64,000 nucleotides of DNA from Nitrospirota bacterium (GTDB lineage Bacteria; JACPQY01), in assembly GCA_016190245.1 (NCBI GenBank), contig JACPQY010000060.1, positions 1-64,000 on the forward strand, in the 5' to 3' direction. Below, in pieces: positions 20,645-30,338 of this stretch; within the stretch, counting starts at the first letter, position 1, and every line of letters starts with the position of its first letter. The position numbers were made by a program, and so were the translations under genes. The notes under the pieces were generated by a model. That model worked only from the letters and a program-made list of their open reading frames with translations. It was not told the origin of the DNA and made no database searches.

Positions 20645-21835
20645 ATGTCGAAGCAGAAATTCGAGAGGAAGAAAACCCACGTCAACATCGGCACGATCGG
20701 CCACGTGGACCACGGCAAGACGACCCTGACGGCGGCCATCACCCACACGCTGGCGGCGAAGGGCCTGGCGCAGGCCAAGTCCTATGATGAGATCGATAAC
20801 GCCCCCGAGGAGAAGGCCCGGGGCGTGACGATCAACGTCCACCACGCGGAGTACGAGACTGAAACCCGGCACTATGCCCACGTGGACTGCCCGGGGCACG
20901 CGGACTACATCAAGAACATGATCACCGGCGCCGCGCAGATGGACGGAGCGATCCTGGTGGTCAGCGCGCCGGACGGACCGATGCCGCAGACGCGCGAACA
21001 TATCCTCCTCGCCCGCCAGGTCGGCGTCCCGCACATCGTGGTGTTTCTCAACAAGTGCGATGCGATGGAGGACCCCGAGCTTCTCGATCTGGTGGAACTC
21101 GAAGTGCGCGAACTGCTCACAAAGTACGAGTTTCCGGGTGACAAGATCCCGGTGATCCGCGGCAGCGCGATCAAGGCCCTGGAGGGCGACAAGTCGGAGG
21201 GAGCCCAGGGCTCCATCCTCAAACTGATGGAGACGATCGACAAGGTCATCCCCCAGCCGGTCCGCGAGGTGGACCGACCCTTCCTCATGCCCATCGAGGA
21301 CGTTTTCTCCATCTCCGGCAGGGGCACCGTAGTGACCGGTCGTGTGGAGCGGGGAAAGGTGCGCACGGGCGAGGAAGTGGAGATCGTCGGCTTCCGCGAC
21401 ACCTTCAAGACGGTCGTGACGGGGGTCGAGATGTTCCGGAAGGTTCTCGACGAAGGCTTGGCGGGCGACAACGTCGGCCTGCTCCTGCGCGGCACGAAGA
21501 AAGAGGAAGTGGAGAGAGGCCAGGTGGTGGCCAAGCCCGCCACGGTCACTCCCCACCGCAAGTTCGACGGTCAGGTCTACATCCTCAGCAAGGAGGAAGG
21601 CGGACGGCATACGCCGTTCTTCAAGGGGTACCGGCCCCAGTTTTATTTCCGGACCACCGACGTTACGGGGAACGTGGAGTTGCCCGAAGGTGTCGAGATG
21701 GTCCTGCCCGGCGATAACGTCAAGATGAAAGTGGAGCTGATCACCCCCGTGGCGATGGAAGACGGCCTGCGCTTTGCGATTCGCGAAGGCGGCAAGACCG
21801 TCGGGGCGGGAGTGGTGGCCAAGATTCACGAGTAG
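20645..21835 (+). CDS. tuf: elongation factor Tu
   Basis: A 396-aa protein with G1 [10 protein letters not shown], switch [15 protein letters not shown]3 DCPGHADY and G4 NKCD. Domains II and III end [10 protein letters not shown]-Tu delivers aminoacyl-tRNA to the ribosome. The switch region reads INVHHAEY where many EF-Tu have INTAHVEY. This is the only tuf in the window; the usual second copy next to the Thr-Tyr-Gly-Thr tRNAs is absent. The ATG follows CTAGGAGGTAG. It stops 3 nt before rpsJ. Confidence 0.98.
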   Translation: MSKQKFERKKTHVNIGTIGHVDHGKTTLTAAITHTLAAKGLAQAKSYDEIDNAPEEKARGVTINVHHAEYETETRHYAHVDCPGHADYIKNMITGAAQMDGAILVVSAPDGPMPQTREHILLARQVGVPHIVVFLNKCDAMEDPELLDLVELEVRELLTKYEFPGDKIPVIRGSAIKALEGDKSEGAQGSILKLMETIDKVIPQPVREVDRPFLMPIEDVFSISGRGTVVTGRVERGKVRTGEEVEIVGFRDTFKTVVTGVEMFRKVLDEGLAGDNVGLLLRGTKKEEVERGQVVAKPATVTPHRKFDGQVYILSKEEGGRHTPFFKGYRPQFYFRTTDVTGNVELPEGVEMVLPGDNVKMKVELITPVAMEDGLRFAIREGGKTVGAGVVAKIHE

Positions 21836-21838
21836 CGT

Positions 21839-22150
21839 ATGGAGTTGACGCGGGATCGGATCATCCTCAAATCCTTCGACCACCGCCTGCTCGACAGGGC
21901 GGTGAAGGAGGTGGTGGACACGCTCGACCGGACGGGCGCGAAGATCGCCGGACCGGTCCCCCTGCCCACGCGCATCAGCCGGTTTTGCGTCCTGCGTTCG
22001 CCGCACGTGAACAAGAAATCGCGCGAGCACTTCGAGATCCGGACGCACAAGCGGGTGATCTACATCCTCGAAGGCACGCCGATGGCGGGCGAAGCGCTCT
22101 CCAAGCTCGAACTGCCCGCCGGCGTCAGCGCGAGCATCAAGAAGGGATGA
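21839..22150 (+). CDS. rpsJ: 30S ribosomal protein S10
   Basis: A 103-aa protein with the conserved [11 protein letters not shown], the long loop [20 protein letters not shown] and [13 protein letters not shown]. It binds the 30S head and also acts as NusE in antitermination. It starts 3 nt after tuf and opens the S10 operon. Confidence 0.97.
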   Translation: MELTRDRIILKSFDHRLLDRAVKEVVDTLDRTGAKIAGPVPLPTRISRFCVLRSPHVNKKSREHFEIRTHKRVIYILEGTPMAGEALSKLELPAGVSASIKKG

Positions 22151-22157
22151 CGCCATC

Positions 22158-22793
22158 GTGGCCAGCGCGTTCCCCGGCCTCCTCGGCAAGAAGATCGGCA
22201 TGACCCGTGTGTTCGAGGAGGACGGGACCGTCGTCCCGGTCACCGTCGTCCGCGCCGGCCCCTGCGTCGTCACGCAGATCAAGACCAGAGAGCACGACGG
22301 CTACGTGGCCGTCCAGGTCGGTTTCGATCCCCTCCGCGAAAAGCACGTGAACAAACCGATGAAAGGTCATTTCCAGAAGAGCGGCGGGCGCGCGTTCCGG
22401 CACGTCCGGGAATTCAAGGTCGCCGGGACGGACGGATATCAGGTTGGCCAGGAAATTACAGTGGGAATTTTTGCCAAAGGCGAGAAGGTCCTCGTCTCCG
22501 GGCGTACGAAGGGGAAAGGTTTCCAAGGGGTGGTCCGGCGGCACGGCCACAAGGGAGGGAAGGGCTCGCACGGCTCGATGTTTCACCGCGCACCTGGGAG
22601 TTCCGGGGCAGGTACGTCCCCCGGCCGTGTCCTCAAGGGCCGCGGCTATCCCGGTCACATGGGAGATGTGCAGGTGGTGGTGCGCGGATTGAGGGTGATT
22701 GAGGTGCGCGAATCCGACCACCTCGTTCTTATCGGAGGCGGTCTGCCCGGAGCGAACGGCGGCCTGATCGCGATCCACAGGGAAGCTGTCTGA
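22158..22793 (+). CDS. rplC: 50S ribosomal protein L3
   Basis: A 211-aa protein. It begins at GTG 22158 (MASAFPGLLGKKIGMTRVF). The peptidyl-transferase loop (GTSPGRVLKGRGYPGHMG) and VRGLRVIEV are characteristic. It is the second gene of the S10 operon. The last codons run up to a GAGGGGA that serves as Shine-Dalgarno for rplD. Confidence 0.97.
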   Translation: MASAFPGLLGKKIGMTRVFEEDGTVVPVTVVRAGPCVVTQIKTREHDGYVAVQVGFDPLREKHVNKPMKGHFQKSGGRAFRHVREFKVAGTDGYQVGQEITVGIFAKGEKVLVSGRTKGKGFQGVVRRHGHKGGKGSHGSMFHRAPGSSGAGTSPGRVLKGRGYPGHMGDVQVVVRGLRVIEVRESDHLVLIGGGLPGANGGLIAIHREAV

Positions 22794-22804
22794 GGGGAGT
22801 GGCG

Positions 22805-23452
22805 ATGCCGACCGTACCCGTCGTAAACCGCTCCAACGAGAAGGTGGGGGAGTGCGACTTGCCCGCTCCGCTCTTCGGCCGCCCCTACCGCAAGGATCTC
22901 ATCCACGCAGCCGTGGTGGCTCACTTGGCGCGTCTGCGCCAGGGCACGGCCTCCACGTTGAACCGGGCCGCCATCGAGGGCGGGAAGAAGAAGCCCTGGA
23001 AACAGAAGCACACGGGACGGGCCCGGGCGGGCTCGACGGTGTCGCCCCTCTGGCCGGGAGGGGCGATCGTTTTCGGCCCGACGCCGCGGGACTACGGGTG
23101 GCGGCTCCCGAAAAAGATGAATCGCGCCGCGCTCGGCTCGGCCCTCTCCCACCAGCTCAAGAGCGGGAATCTGCTCGTGGTGGATCAGGCGGGCTCCGAG
23201 AAGGGGAAAACGAAGGACGTCGTGAAGTGGCTCTCGGGCCTGGGCGTGGGTGAAAACGTGCTTCTCGTGGACGCGACGCCGGATCCCCTCCTGCGCAGGG
23301 CGGTTCGAAATCTTCCCAAGGTCCGTCTCGTCGCCCCGCAGAACCTGGACGTCTACACCGTCATGCTTCATCGAAAGATCGTCGTGACGGCTCAGGCCGT
23401 GGAGGCCCTCCGCAAACGGTGCGATGAGGCAGCCACGGCGGCGGCTCAGTGA
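22805..23452 (+). CDS. rplD: 50S ribosomal protein L4
   Basis: About 215 aa. The extended loop that lines the exit tunnel is recognisable (RQGTASTLNRAAIEGGKKK, KQKHTGRARAG). The C-terminal Rossmann-like part has NLLVVDQ and PQNLDVYTVMLH. I chose ATG 22805 because GAGGGGA lies 6 nt upstream; GTG 22799 is the alternative. In enterobacteria L4 autoregulates this operon, but no matching leader is identified here. The stop overlaps rplW. Confidence 0.95.
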   Translation: MPTVPVVNRSNEKVGECDLPAPLFGRPYRKDLIHAAVVAHLARLRQGTASTLNRAAIEGGKKKPWKQKHTGRARAGSTVSPLWPGGAIVFGPTPRDYGWRLPKKMNRAALGSALSHQLKSGNLLVVDQAGSEKGKTKDVVKWLSGLGVGENVLLVDATPDPLLRRAVRNLPKVRLVAPQNLDVYTVMLHRKIVVTAQAVEALRKRCDEAATAAAQ

Positions 23453-23787
23453 CCATGGCCACGCCCCATCCCATTTCAGACGAGATCGAGGCGCGCGCCG
23501 TGCTTCGCCGGCAGATCGTGACCGAGCGCAGCAAGGCCATCCAGGGAGAACACAATCAGTGGGTGTTCGAGGTGGAGCGCGGGGCCAGCAAGGAGCAGAT
23601 CCGTCAGGCCATCGAGAAACTTTACAAAGTGTCCGTGGTGCGCGTGGCGACCATGAACGTCCGCGGGAAGCATTTCTCCGGACGGCGCAAGAATGCCAAG
23701 GGAATGCAGTTCACCGAGGGCAAGCGGGCGAACTGGAAGAAGGCGATCGTCCGCCTGAAGGAGGGCCAGCGCCTACCGCTGGCATGA
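23449..23787 (+). CDS. rplW: 50S ribosomal protein L23
   Basis: A 112-aa protein. After a short tail it has the family's core: VTERSKAI, FEVERGASKEQIRQAIEKLY, VATMNVRGK and WKKAIVRLKEGQ. L23 forms the docking site for trigger factor (gene at 53517) and SRP at the tunnel exit. The start is GTG 23449 inside the rplD stop (GTGA); ATG 23455 is possible. rplB follows after 3 nt. Confidence 0.95.
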   Translation: MTMATPHPISDEIEARAVLRRQIVTERSKAIQGEHNQWVFEVERGASKEQIRQAIEKLYKVSVVRVATMNVRGKHFSGRRKNAKGMQFTEGKRANWKKAIVRLKEGQRLPLA

Positions 23788-23790
23788 ACG

Positions 23791-24618
23791 ATGCCGACTC
23801 GCCGACTGCGTCCGACCTCTCCGGGTGCGCGCTTCCAGGAGCGGCGCGACCTCTCGCATCTCTCGGACAAGGCGCCGGAGTCGCGTCTCGTGTTCTTTCA
23901 TCACACGACTGCAGGGCGGAACAACCAGGGGCGCATCACCGTGCGGCATCGCGGAGGCGGCCACCGCCGGTTGTATCGGATCATTGATTTTCGGCGCGAC
24001 AAGCTCGGAGTGGCCGGTTGCGTGGTGGCTCTCGAATACGATCCGAATCGGAGCGCGGACCTTGCTCTCCTCCAGTATCCGGACGGCGAGCGGCGCTACA
24101 TCCTGGCTCCCGTGGGGCTCAAGGTGGGCGACGGGGTCGTGAGCGGGACCGAGGCCGAGATCAAGGTGGGCAACTCCCTTCCGCTCTCCCGTATCCCGGA
24201 TGGGACGCAGGTGCACAATGTTGAATTGTATCCGGGGCGGGGCGGCCAGATCGCCCGCGGCGCCGGCACCGCCATCCAGATTCTCGCCAAGGAGGAAGGC
24301 TACGCCCAGTTGCGGCTTCCGTCCGGGGAAATTCGAAAGGTCCGATTGGAATGCCGGGCCACCATCGGGCAGGTGGGGAACGTAGATCACAGCAACATCA
24401 CCGTGGGGAAGGCGGGGCGCACCCGCTGGAGAGGGCGCAGGCCTACCGTCCGCGGTTCGGCCATGAACCCCGTTGACCATCCCCATGGAGGCGGTGAGGG
24501 AAAGGCCGGCCAGGGCAATCCCCATCCGGTGTCTCCCACGGGTGTTCTGGCGAAGGGTTACAAGACCCGGAAGAACAAGGCCACGGACAAGTACATCGTA
24601 CGCGATAGGAGGATGTGA
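23791..24618 (+). CDS. rplB: 50S ribosomal protein L2
   Basis: A 275-aa protein. RNA-binding landmarks are [19 protein letters not shown] (residues ~43-62), [20 protein letters not shown] and the C-terminal [16 protein letters not shown], which carries the histidine near the peptidyl-transferase centre. The length is normal. It shares one base with the start of rpsS (TGATG). Confidence 0.98.
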   Translation: MPTRRLRPTSPGARFQERRDLSHLSDKAPESRLVFFHHTTAGRNNQGRITVRHRGGGHRRLYRIIDFRRDKLGVAGCVVALEYDPNRSADLALLQYPDGERRYILAPVGLKVGDGVVSGTEAEIKVGNSLPLSRIPDGTQVHNVELYPGRGGQIARGAGTAIQILAKEEGYAQLRLPSGEIRKVRLECRATIGQVGNVDHSNITVGKAGRTRWRGRRPTVRGSAMNPVDHPHGGGEGKAGQGNPHPVSPTGVLAKGYKTRKNKATDKYIVRDRRM

Positions 24619-24920
24619 TGCCCCGTTCGCTGAAGAAAGGCCCCTTTGTCGATTCCCACCTGCTGGAGAAGGTCCAGCGGATGTCGCAGCAGGTCTCGCG
24701 CGCGCCGATCAAGACGTGGTCGCGCCGGAGCACCATCACGCCGGAGATGATCGGGCTCACGTTCCTGGTCCACAACGGCAACAAGTTTCATCCGGTCTAT
24801 GTGAGCGAGGCCATGGTGGGGCACAAGCTGGGCGAGTTCGCCGTCACCCGCCTGTATCCCAGCCACACGGCGGGCCCCAAGATCGAAGAGACGCCCGCGG
24901 CGCCGCCGGCGAAGGGGTGA
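24618..24920 (+). CDS. rpsS: 30S ribosomal protein S19
   Basis: A 100-aa protein beginning [15 protein letters not shown], with [13 protein letters not shown] and the C-terminal KLGEFAVTR. It has a slightly Pro/Ala-rich tail (TPAAPPAKG). With S13 it contacts the A-site tRNA and the subunit bridge. It starts in a TGATG overlap with rplB. Confidence 0.97.
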   Translation: MPRSLKKGPFVDSHLLEKVQRMSQQVSRAPIKTWSRRSTITPEMIGLTFLVHNGNKFHPVYVSEAMVGHKLGEFAVTRLYPSHTAGPKIEETPAAPPAKG

Positions 24921-24928
24921 GGTGATGC

Positions 24929-25264
24929 ATGGCCGGCAACGCCGTTCTCCGTTTCGCCAAGCTCAAGCCCCGGAAGGCGCGTGACGTGGTGGACCTGATT
25001 CGCGGCAAGAAGGTGGACGAGGCGGAGGCGATCCTGAGAGGCGTGCGCCGGAAAGCGTCGGAGCCGATCCTGAAGCTGCTCAAGGCCGCGATCGCGAGCG
25101 CGGAATCCCATACCGAAATGGATCTCGAGAAACTCGTTGTGAAACGGGCCTACGTGGATGAGGGTCCCACGATGAAACGCTTCAGACCGATGCCCTTCGG
25201 CCGGGCCGGACGGGTGCGGAAGCGGACGTGCCACATCACGATCGAGCTCGGAGAAGGGAGGTAA
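24929..25264 (+). CDS. rplV: 50S ribosomal protein L22
   Basis: A 111-aa protein. AVLRFAKLKPRKARDVVDLIRGK is broken only by normal variation, and the tunnel-lining hairpin includes DEGPTMKRFRPMPFGRAGR. The hairpin tip is a known macrolide-resistance site, and nothing unusual is seen there. It starts 8 nt after rpsS and ends 1 nt before rpsC. Confidence 0.97.
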   Translation: MAGNAVLRFAKLKPRKARDVVDLIRGKKVDEAEAILRGVRRKASEPILKLLKAAIASAESHTEMDLEKLVVKRAYVDEGPTMKRFRPMPFGRAGRVRKRTCHITIELGEGR

Positions 25265-25265
25265 G

Positions 25266-25940
25266 GTGGGTCAGAAAGTCAACCCGATCGGACTTCGATT
25301 GAAAATCGTCAAAGACTGGTCTTCGCGCTGGTACGCTGAGAAGGACTACGCCGTACTCCTGCACCAGGATCTCTTCATCCGAGAGACGATCCTCAGGGAG
25401 TGGGGGGGGGCCGGCATCTCCAAGGTGGAGATCGAGCGGTCCGGCCGCCTTCCGAAGGTCATCGTGCATACGTCCCGCCCGGGAATGGTCATTGGGAAGA
25501 AGGGCGTGGAGAGTAAGCGAATCGAGGACGTCCTCGAGCGCCGGCTGGGATCGAAGGTGGAGATGGAGGTCCGGGAGGTGAGACGGCCGGAGATTGATGC
25601 GGCCCTCGTGGCTCAGTCGGTGGCGCGACAGCTCGAGAGCCGGGTGTCCTTCCGGCGGGCGCTGCGCAAGGCCATTGCCACGGCCCTCCAGTACGGGGCC
25701 CTGGGTGTTCGGATCTGCGTCGCGGGCCGCCTGGGAGGCTCCGAGATCGCGCGGACGGAGTGGTACCGCGAGGGACGCGTCCCGCTCCACACGCTGCGCG
25801 CGGACATTGATTATGCCGTTGGGAGGGCCCGGACCAAGTACGGCGTGATCGGGGTGAAGGTTTGGATCTTCAAGGGTGAGGTTCTCAAGGCGGAGGCCGC
25901 CCAGCAGCCCCGCAAGGAGCCCGTGAATGCTGCAGCCTAG
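25266..25940 (+). CDS. rpsC: 30S ribosomal protein S3
   Basis: A 224-aa protein starting GTG (GQKVNPIGLRL). The KH domain has the GxxG-type loop in SRPGMVIGKKG, and the C-terminal half contains YGALGVRICVAGRLGGSEIART. It forms part of the mRNA entry channel. The last 14 nt overlap the rplP start, implying translational coupling. Confidence 0.97.
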   Translation: MGQKVNPIGLRLKIVKDWSSRWYAEKDYAVLLHQDLFIRETILREWGGAGISKVEIERSGRLPKVIVHTSRPGMVIGKKGVESKRIEDVLERRLGSKVEMEVREVRRPEIDAALVAQSVARQLESRVSFRRALRKAIATALQYGALGVRICVAGRLGGSEIARTEWYREGRVPLHTLRADIDYAVGRARTKYGVIGVKVWIFKGEVLKAEAAQQPRKEPVNAAA

Positions 25941-26343
25941 CCGCACCAAGTACCGCTACTACCACCGCGCGAAGGCCCGCGGCATCGCGAAGGGCGGCAC
26001 GGACCTGTCCTTCGGGGCCTACGGGCTCAAGGCGTTGGAGGGCGGCTGGGTGTCGGATCGGCAGATCGAGGCTGGGCGCGTGGCGCTCATCCGCGAGGTC
26101 GGCAAGACCGGGAAACTGTGGATCCGGGTTTTCCCCGACATGCCGCGGACCAAGAAACCCCTCGAGACGCGCATGGGCAAGGGCAAGGGCGGCATCGAGG
26201 GCTGGTACGCGTGCGTCAAGCGCGGGAGGATCCTGTTCGAGATCGAGGGACTCGCCCCTGACGCGGCCGCCGCGGCGATGCGTCTGGCCGCGAGCAAACT
26301 TCCCGTCAAGACGCGGCTCGTGACAAGGACGGATCAGCTATGA
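25927..26343 (+). CDS. rplP: 50S ribosomal protein L16
   Basis: A 138-aa protein. MLQPSRTKYRYYHR, TDLSFGAYGLKALE and ETRMGKGKGGIEGWYA are diagnostic. L16 organises the A site and corresponds to eukaryotic L10e. The ATG lies inside the end of rpsC, and the stop overlaps rpmC by 4 nt. Confidence 0.98.
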   Translation: MLQPSRTKYRYYHRAKARGIAKGGTDLSFGAYGLKALEGGWVSDRQIEAGRVALIREVGKTGKLWIRVFPDMPRTKKPLETRMGKGKGGIEGWYACVKRGRILFEIEGLAPDAAAAAMRLAASKLPVKTRLVTRTDQL

Positions 26344-26552
26344 GGCTCAAGGCCGGCGCGCTTCGGGAACTCTCGGTGGAGGATCTCCACAAGAAGGCGA
26401 CCGATCTGTCCGGTGAGCTGTTCAAGATCCGGATCGAGGCCCGGTCGGCCCGCACGGCCACCTCGCCGAAGGTTCGAAATCTCAGGCGCGATCTGGCGCG
26501 TGTCAAGACGGTGCTCGGAGAAAAGGAGAAGGAATCCGGTGGAAAAGAATAG
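26340..26552 (+). CDS. rpmC: 50S ribosomal protein L29
   Basis: A 70-aa helical hairpin protein: LRELSVEDLHKKATDLSGEL then KVRNLRRDLARVKTVL. It sits beside L23 at the tunnel exit. It overlaps rplP by 4 nt (ATGA) and rpsQ by 14 nt. Confidence 0.95.
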   Translation: MRLKAGALRELSVEDLHKKATDLSGELFKIRIEARSARTATSPKVRNLRRDLARVKTVLGEKEKESGGKE

Positions 26553-26832
26553 GCGAAGGCTCGAGGGCAACGTCGTGTCCGCCAGGATGAAGAAGACGGT
26601 TCTGGTGGAGGTCGTTCGGATCCAGCAGCACGCCGTCTTCGGGAAGTTTCTCAAGCGGCGCAAGAAGCTCATGGCGCACGATGAAGAGGGACGCTGCAAG
26701 GTGGGGGATCGCGTGGAAATCATCGAGTCCCGTCCCCTCAGCCGTCTGAAGCGGTGGCGCGTCACCCGCGTTCTGAAGCAGGCCGATGCGACGGTGGCCG
26801 CGGCCGAAGCCGCGGCGGGGGGCACGCCGTGA
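26539..26832 (+). CDS. rpsQ: 30S ribosomal protein S17
   Basis: A 97-aa OB-fold protein: [41 protein letters not shown] (broadly conserved) and a short Ala-rich tail. Start GTG 26539 lies within rpmC, after AAGGAGAAGG. Upstream in-frame ATGs would lie deep inside rpmC and were rejected. It ends in a 4-nt overlap with rplN. Confidence 0.95.
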   Translation: MEKNRRRLEGNVVSARMKKTVLVEVVRIQQHAVFGKFLKRRKKLMAHDEEGRCKVGDRVEIIESRPLSRLKRWRVTRVLKQADATVAAAEAAAGGTP

Positions 26833-27233
26833 TCGCGAGGCGGTCCATCCTGGAGGTGGCGGACAATACCGGTGTGCGCAAGGCGCAGTGCATCGGCATG
26901 ATCGGCTATTCGAAGAAGCGGTACGCCCGCATCGGGGATGTGATCACCATCTCGGTGAAGGAGGCGATCCCGCAGCTCATGATGCGCCGGACGGAGCGGG
27001 ACAAGACGGCGCGGCGGCTCGCCAAGGGAGACAAGTGCCGGGCGGTGGTGGTGAGAACCCGCAAAGAACATAAACGCAGGGATGGCAGCACGATCCGATT
27101 CGACGACAACGCCGTGGTTCTCATCAGCGACGACGGTGAGCCGCTTGGAACGCGGATCTTCGGCCCCGTTGCGCGGGAGCTGAGGGCTCGCAAGTTCATG
27201 AAGATCATCTCGCTCGCCCCGGAGGTCCTCTGA
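26829..27233 (+). CDS. rplN: 50S ribosomal protein L14
   Basis: A 134-aa protein. [49 protein letters not shown] and the end [11 protein letters not shown] are diagnostic. It is about 12 residues longer than the usual 122, with the extra residues in the middle basic loop ([15 protein letters not shown]). Start GTG 26829 overlaps the rpsQ stop; the longer in-frame start is internal to rpsQ and was rejected. Confidence 0.95.
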   Translation: MIARRSILEVADNTGVRKAQCIGMIGYSKKRYARIGDVITISVKEAIPQLMMRRTERDKTARRLAKGDKCRAVVVRTRKEHKRRDGSTIRFDDNAVVLISDDGEPLGTRIFGPVARELRARKFMKIISLAPEVL

Positions 27234-27234
27234 C

Positions 27235-27564
27235 GTGCCCAAGTTCGAATCCCTCCACGTTCGCAAAAACGACACCGTCGCCGTCATGGTGGGCAAAGAC
27301 CGCGGCAAGACCGGGAAGGTGCTCCGTGTGGTGCCGAAGCGGGGCCGCGTGGTGGTGGAGAAGGTGAACATGGTGAAGCGGCACACGAAGGCCACGCAGG
27401 ACCAGCCGGGAGGGATCATCGAGAAAGAGGCGCCCATCCACGTGTCGAATGTTCTGCCCTACTGCGGGCGGTGCTCCCGCGGGGTGCGCATCCGTCACAA
27501 AGGGCTGGAGGACGGCACGAAGGTAAGGATCTGCGCGAAGTGCGGGGAGGCGATAGGGTCATGA
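27235..27564 (+). CDS. rplX: 50S ribosomal protein L24
   Basis: A 109-aa protein. The KOW motif [16 protein letters not shown] is followed by [17 protein letters not shown]-terminal zinc-ribbon-like part has two Cys pairs (CGRC and CAKC). L24 is one of the two assembly-initiating 50S proteins. It starts GTG, 1 nt after rplN, and its stop overlaps the rplE start (ATGA). Confidence 0.96.
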   Translation: MPKFESLHVRKNDTVAVMVGKDRGKTGKVLRVVPKRGRVVVEKVNMVKRHTKATQDQPGGIIEKEAPIHVSNVLPYCGRCSRGVRIRHKGLEDGTKVRICAKCGEAIGS

Positions 27565-28112
27565 GACCGCGGGTACAGGAACACTACGAGAAGGTGGTGG
27601 TGGAGCGACTGATGAAGGAGTTCGGCTATGGGAACCGCCTCGCGGTGCCGCGGCTGAACAAGATCGTCCTGAATGCCGGCGTGGGCGAGGCCAAGAAGGC
27701 GGAGGGTGCGAAGGCGCTGGAGAACATGGGCAAAGCGCTGGCCGCGATAAGCGGGCAGAAGCCGGTGACGACCTTGGCCAAGAAGTCGATCGCCAACTTC
27801 GGCATCCGGAGAGGGCAGACGCTGGGGTGCAAGGTCACGCTGCGAGGAGTGCGCATGTACGAATTTGTGGAGCGACTTGTTCACGTGGCCCTGCCCCGCG
27901 TCCGCGATTTCAGGGGCGTGTCGCCCCAGGCTTTCGACGGGCGGGGCACCTACACCCTGGGTATCCGGGAGCACGGCATCTTCCCGGAGGTGAAGTTCGA
28001 ATGGATCGACAAGGTTCGGGGGATGAACGTCACGTTCGTGACGACCGCCCGGACGGATCAAGAAGCCAAGGCTCTGCTGGCCCATCTGGGCCTGCCGTTC
28101 AGAGGGAATTGA
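27561..28112 (+). CDS. rplE: 50S ribosomal protein L5
   Basis: A 183-aa protein. [50 protein letters not shown] and the end HLGLPF match the family. L5 binds 5S rRNA and the P-site tRNA. It is translationally coupled to rplX. An unusual 219-nt gap follows before rpsN, filled mostly by a repeat element. Confidence 0.97.
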   Translation: MRPRVQEHYEKVVVERLMKEFGYGNRLAVPRLNKIVLNAGVGEAKKAEGAKALENMGKALAAISGQKPVTTLAKKSIANFGIRRGQTLGCKVTLRGVRMYEFVERLVHVALPRVRDFRGVSPQAFDGRGTYTLGIREHGIFPEVKFEWIDKVRGMNVTFVTTARTDQEAKALLAHLGLPFRGN

Positions 28113-28168
28113 TCGTGGGGCACGCAGACATCCGGGGTGTTGCTCTTGAAGTGGCAGTGCTTGTGGTT

Positions 28169-28287
28169 CCTGAGATTGCTTCTCCGCCGGCTGGAGGATC
28201 GCAATGACGGCCTTGGCTAGTCATCGCGAGGCCGCCACAGGCGGAAAGGGGCAGCCTGTCCGCCTACCGGCGGATGGCGATCTCAGG
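28169..28287. repeat. REP-like paired inverted repeat inside the spc operon
   Basis: Outer arms CCTGAGATTGC (28169-28179) and GCGATCTCAGG (28277-28287) are inverted. Inner arms GCAATGAC and GTCATCGC form a second inverted pair, giving a doublet hairpin. It resembles the element at 34075-34169 (shared words ATTGCTTC, TCCGCC.GC and TCGC.ATGAC). It lies between rplE and rpsN, where operons are normally tight, and the rpsN Shine-Dalgarno lies just after it. Confidence 0.7.
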
Positions 28288-28331
28288 TGGGGAAATCTCC
28301 GGAGCGAAGCGGACAGAATAGGAGGATCGTC

Positions 28332-28517
28332 GTGTCCAAGAAATGCCTGAGAAACAAGTCGAAGGAGAAGCCGAAGTTCAAGGTGAGGGCGTACAACCGG
28401 TGTCCCCGCTGCGGCAGGCCCCGGGCGTTCCTGCGCAAGTTCCAGATGTGTCGGATCTGTTTCCGTGACCTGGCCTCGCGGGGGGAAATCCCCGGCGTCG
28501 TCAAGGCGAGTTGGTAG
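28332..28517 (+). CDS. rpsN: 30S ribosomal protein S14 (zinc-binding type)
   Basis: A 61-aa protein of the short, zinc-binding (type Z) class. [16 protein letters not shown] is followed by two Cys pairs, CPRCGRPR and CRICFRDLA, and the end GVVKASW. GTG 28332 follows AGGAGG at 28320-28325. Longer in-frame starts lie in the repeat element and were rejected. Confidence 0.95.
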   Translation: MSKKCLRNKSKEKPKFKVRAYNRCPRCGRPRAFLRKFQMCRICFRDLASRGEIPGVVKASW

Positions 28518-28520
28518 GCC

Positions 28521-28916
28521 ATGAACTACGATACCGTTTCGGACCTGATCGTGCGGATCAAGAACGCCGTGAGGACGCGCCGCGAGCACGTGGACGTTCC
28601 GCTCTCGAACCTCAGGCGGCATATCGCGGAAGTCCTACAGAGGGAGGAGTTTCTGGAGAAGTTCATCCCGGTGGACGATGGGCGGCACGGGGCGTTGCGC
28701 CTGTTCCTCCGCTATGGGCCCGGCAAGGAGCCCGTGATCAAGCAGATCCGTCGGATCAGCCGCCCGGGCCGCCGCGTGTACAAGGGTTGCACCGAGATGC
28801 CGCGGGTGCGTCGCGGCTTCGGAATCGGGGTCTACTCGACGCCCAAGGGCGTTCTGTCGGACGCCGAGGCGAGGCGGCAGAAAGTCGGCGGCGAATACCT
28901 CTGCGAGGTGTGGTGA
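28521..28916 (+). CDS. rpsH: 30S ribosomal protein S8
   Basis: A 131-aa protein. [31 protein letters not shown] and the C-terminal [19 protein letters not shown] are characteristic. S8 binds helix 21 of 16S rRNA and, in enterobacteria, represses spc mRNA. It starts 3 nt after rpsN. Confidence 0.97.
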   Translation: MNYDTVSDLIVRIKNAVRTRREHVDVPLSNLRRHIAEVLQREEFLEKFIPVDDGRHGALRLFLRYGPGKEPVIKQIRRISRPGRRVYKGCTEMPRVRRGFGIGVYSTPKGVLSDAEARRQKVGGEYLCEVW

Positions 28917-28919
28917 GGC

Positions 28920-29468
28920 ATGTCCCGCATCGGCAAGCGTCCCGTAGCGATTCCGGCCGGCGTGAAGGTTGCGGTGAGCGCCGCCGTCTGCCGCGTCGAA
29001 GGGCCGAAAGGGCGCCTCGAGATCAAAGTCCCGACAGGGCTCAAGCTGACAGTGGCGGATGGAAAGGCCGTCGTTGCTCTTGAAGGCTCCGCTCCGGCAT
29101 CCGCGGAGGTGTACGGCACAACGCGGGCGCTCCTGGCGGACATGGTGCAGGGCGTGCACCAGGGATTCCAGAAGGGATTGGAGATCAGCGGCGTCGGCTT
29201 CAAGGCGGAGGTTCAGGGGAAGGAGATTGTGCTCTCGATGGGGTTCAACCACCCCGTGAAAATTCCCATTCCGGACGGGGTTGAGGTGAAGGTGGAAAAA
29301 TCGGTTGGGATCACCATTTCGGGAGCGGACCGGGCGCGCGTGGGCCAGTTGGCGGCGCTCGTGCGACGCGTCCGTCCTGCGGACCCGTACAAGGCCAAGG
29401 GCATCAAGTACGCCGGCGAAGTGATTCGCCGGAAAGCCGGCAAGGCCACCGTGGCCAAGGCGGCGTGA
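28920..29468 (+). CDS. rplF: 50S ribosomal protein L6
   Basis: A 182-aa protein with two related domains. It begins [16 protein letters not shown] and contains [19 protein letters not shown]. The C-terminal [21 protein letters not shown] is the signature region. It binds 23S rRNA near the sarcin-ricin loop. It starts 3 nt after rpsH. Confidence 0.97.
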   Translation: MSRIGKRPVAIPAGVKVAVSAAVCRVEGPKGRLEIKVPTGLKLTVADGKAVVALEGSAPASAEVYGTTRALLADMVQGVHQGFQKGLEISGVGFKAEVQGKEIVLSMGFNHPVKIPIPDGVEVKVEKSVGITISGADRARVGQLAALVRRVRPADPYKAKGIKYAGEVIRRKAGKATVAKAA

Positions 29469-29469
29469 G

Positions 29470-29838
29470 ATGGCCGAGACGAAACTGAAGCACGAGCGGC
29501 GCGACCGACGCCGGCAGCGGATTCGGAAGAAGGTCTTCGGGCGTCCCGAAAGACCCCGTCTCACCGTATACAAAAGTCACAAGCACATCTACGGGCAGAT
29601 CGTGGACGATATGAGCGGGAAGACGCTGGTGGCGGTTTCGTCCAAGGCCAAGGACTTGGCGGACGCCCTCCGGTCCGGCGGGAACGTCGAGGCCGCCAAG
29701 AAAGTGGGCATGCTGCTTGCTCAGAAGGCCGTCGCCGGGGGGATCCGAAAGGTCGTGTTCGACCGCAATGGGTGTCTCTATCACGGGCGCGTGAAGGCGC
29801 TCGCGGACGCCGCCCGCGAGGCCGGGCTTGTGTTCTGA
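29470..29838 (+). CDS. rplR: 50S ribosomal protein L18
   Basis: A 122-aa protein. A basic N-terminal tail precedes [20 protein letters not shown], and the C-terminal [19 protein letters not shown] is diagnostic. With L5 it binds 5S rRNA. It starts 1 nt after rplF. Confidence 0.97.
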   Translation: MAETKLKHERRDRRRQRIRKKVFGRPERPRLTVYKSHKHIYGQIVDDMSGKTLVAVSSKAKDLADALRSGGNVEAAKKVGMLLAQKAVAGGIRKVVFDRNGCLYHGRVKALADAAREAGLVF

Positions 29839-29852
29839 AGGGAAGGTAAGGC

Positions 29853-30338
29853 GTGTCAGACGAGCTGATCGAGAAAATCGTGCATATCGGGCGGGTAGCC
29901 AAGGTCGTCAAAGGCGGGAAGCGCCTCAGCTTTAACGCGATCGTGGTGGTCGGGGATGGCGGAGGCAGGGTCGGCTTCGCTCTGGCCAAGGCCAATCAAG
30001 TCCAGGATGCCATCTCGAAAGGTCTTGAGAAGGCGCGCAAGTGCATGGTCCTGATTCCCCTTGTGGATGGCACGATCCCGTTCGACGTTCTGGGCCGGTA
30101 CGGGGCCGGGAAAGTCCTTCTCAAGCCGGCCTCCAGGGGAACCGGAGTGATTGCCGGGGGCGCCGTGCGCGCCGTGCTGGAGGCCGTCGGGGTGGTGAAC
30201 ATCCTGACGAAAAGCATGGGATCGAGCAATCCCCATAACCTGGTCAAGGCTACCTTCAACGGCCTTCAACAGTTGCGCAGCCTGGAGCAGCTCGCGGCCA
30301 TGCGCCCCAAGCTGCGCGAAAGGATGGCCAAGAATTGA
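29853..30338 (+). CDS. rpsE: 30S ribosomal protein S5
   Basis: A 161-aa protein. The dsRNA-binding-like domain has [19 protein letters not shown] and [17 protein letters not shown]. The second domain has [19 protein letters not shown] and the typical [14 protein letters not shown]. It is involved in decoding fidelity. Start GTG 29853 follows GGGAAGGTAAG, and it overlaps rpmD by 4 nt. Confidence 0.97.
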   Translation: MSDELIEKIVHIGRVAKVVKGGKRLSFNAIVVVGDGGGRVGFALAKANQVQDAISKGLEKARKCMVLIPLVDGTIPFDVLGRYGAGKVLLKPASRGTGVIAGGAVRAVLEAVGVVNILTKSMGSSNPHNLVKATFNGLQQLRSLEQLAAMRPKLRERMAKN

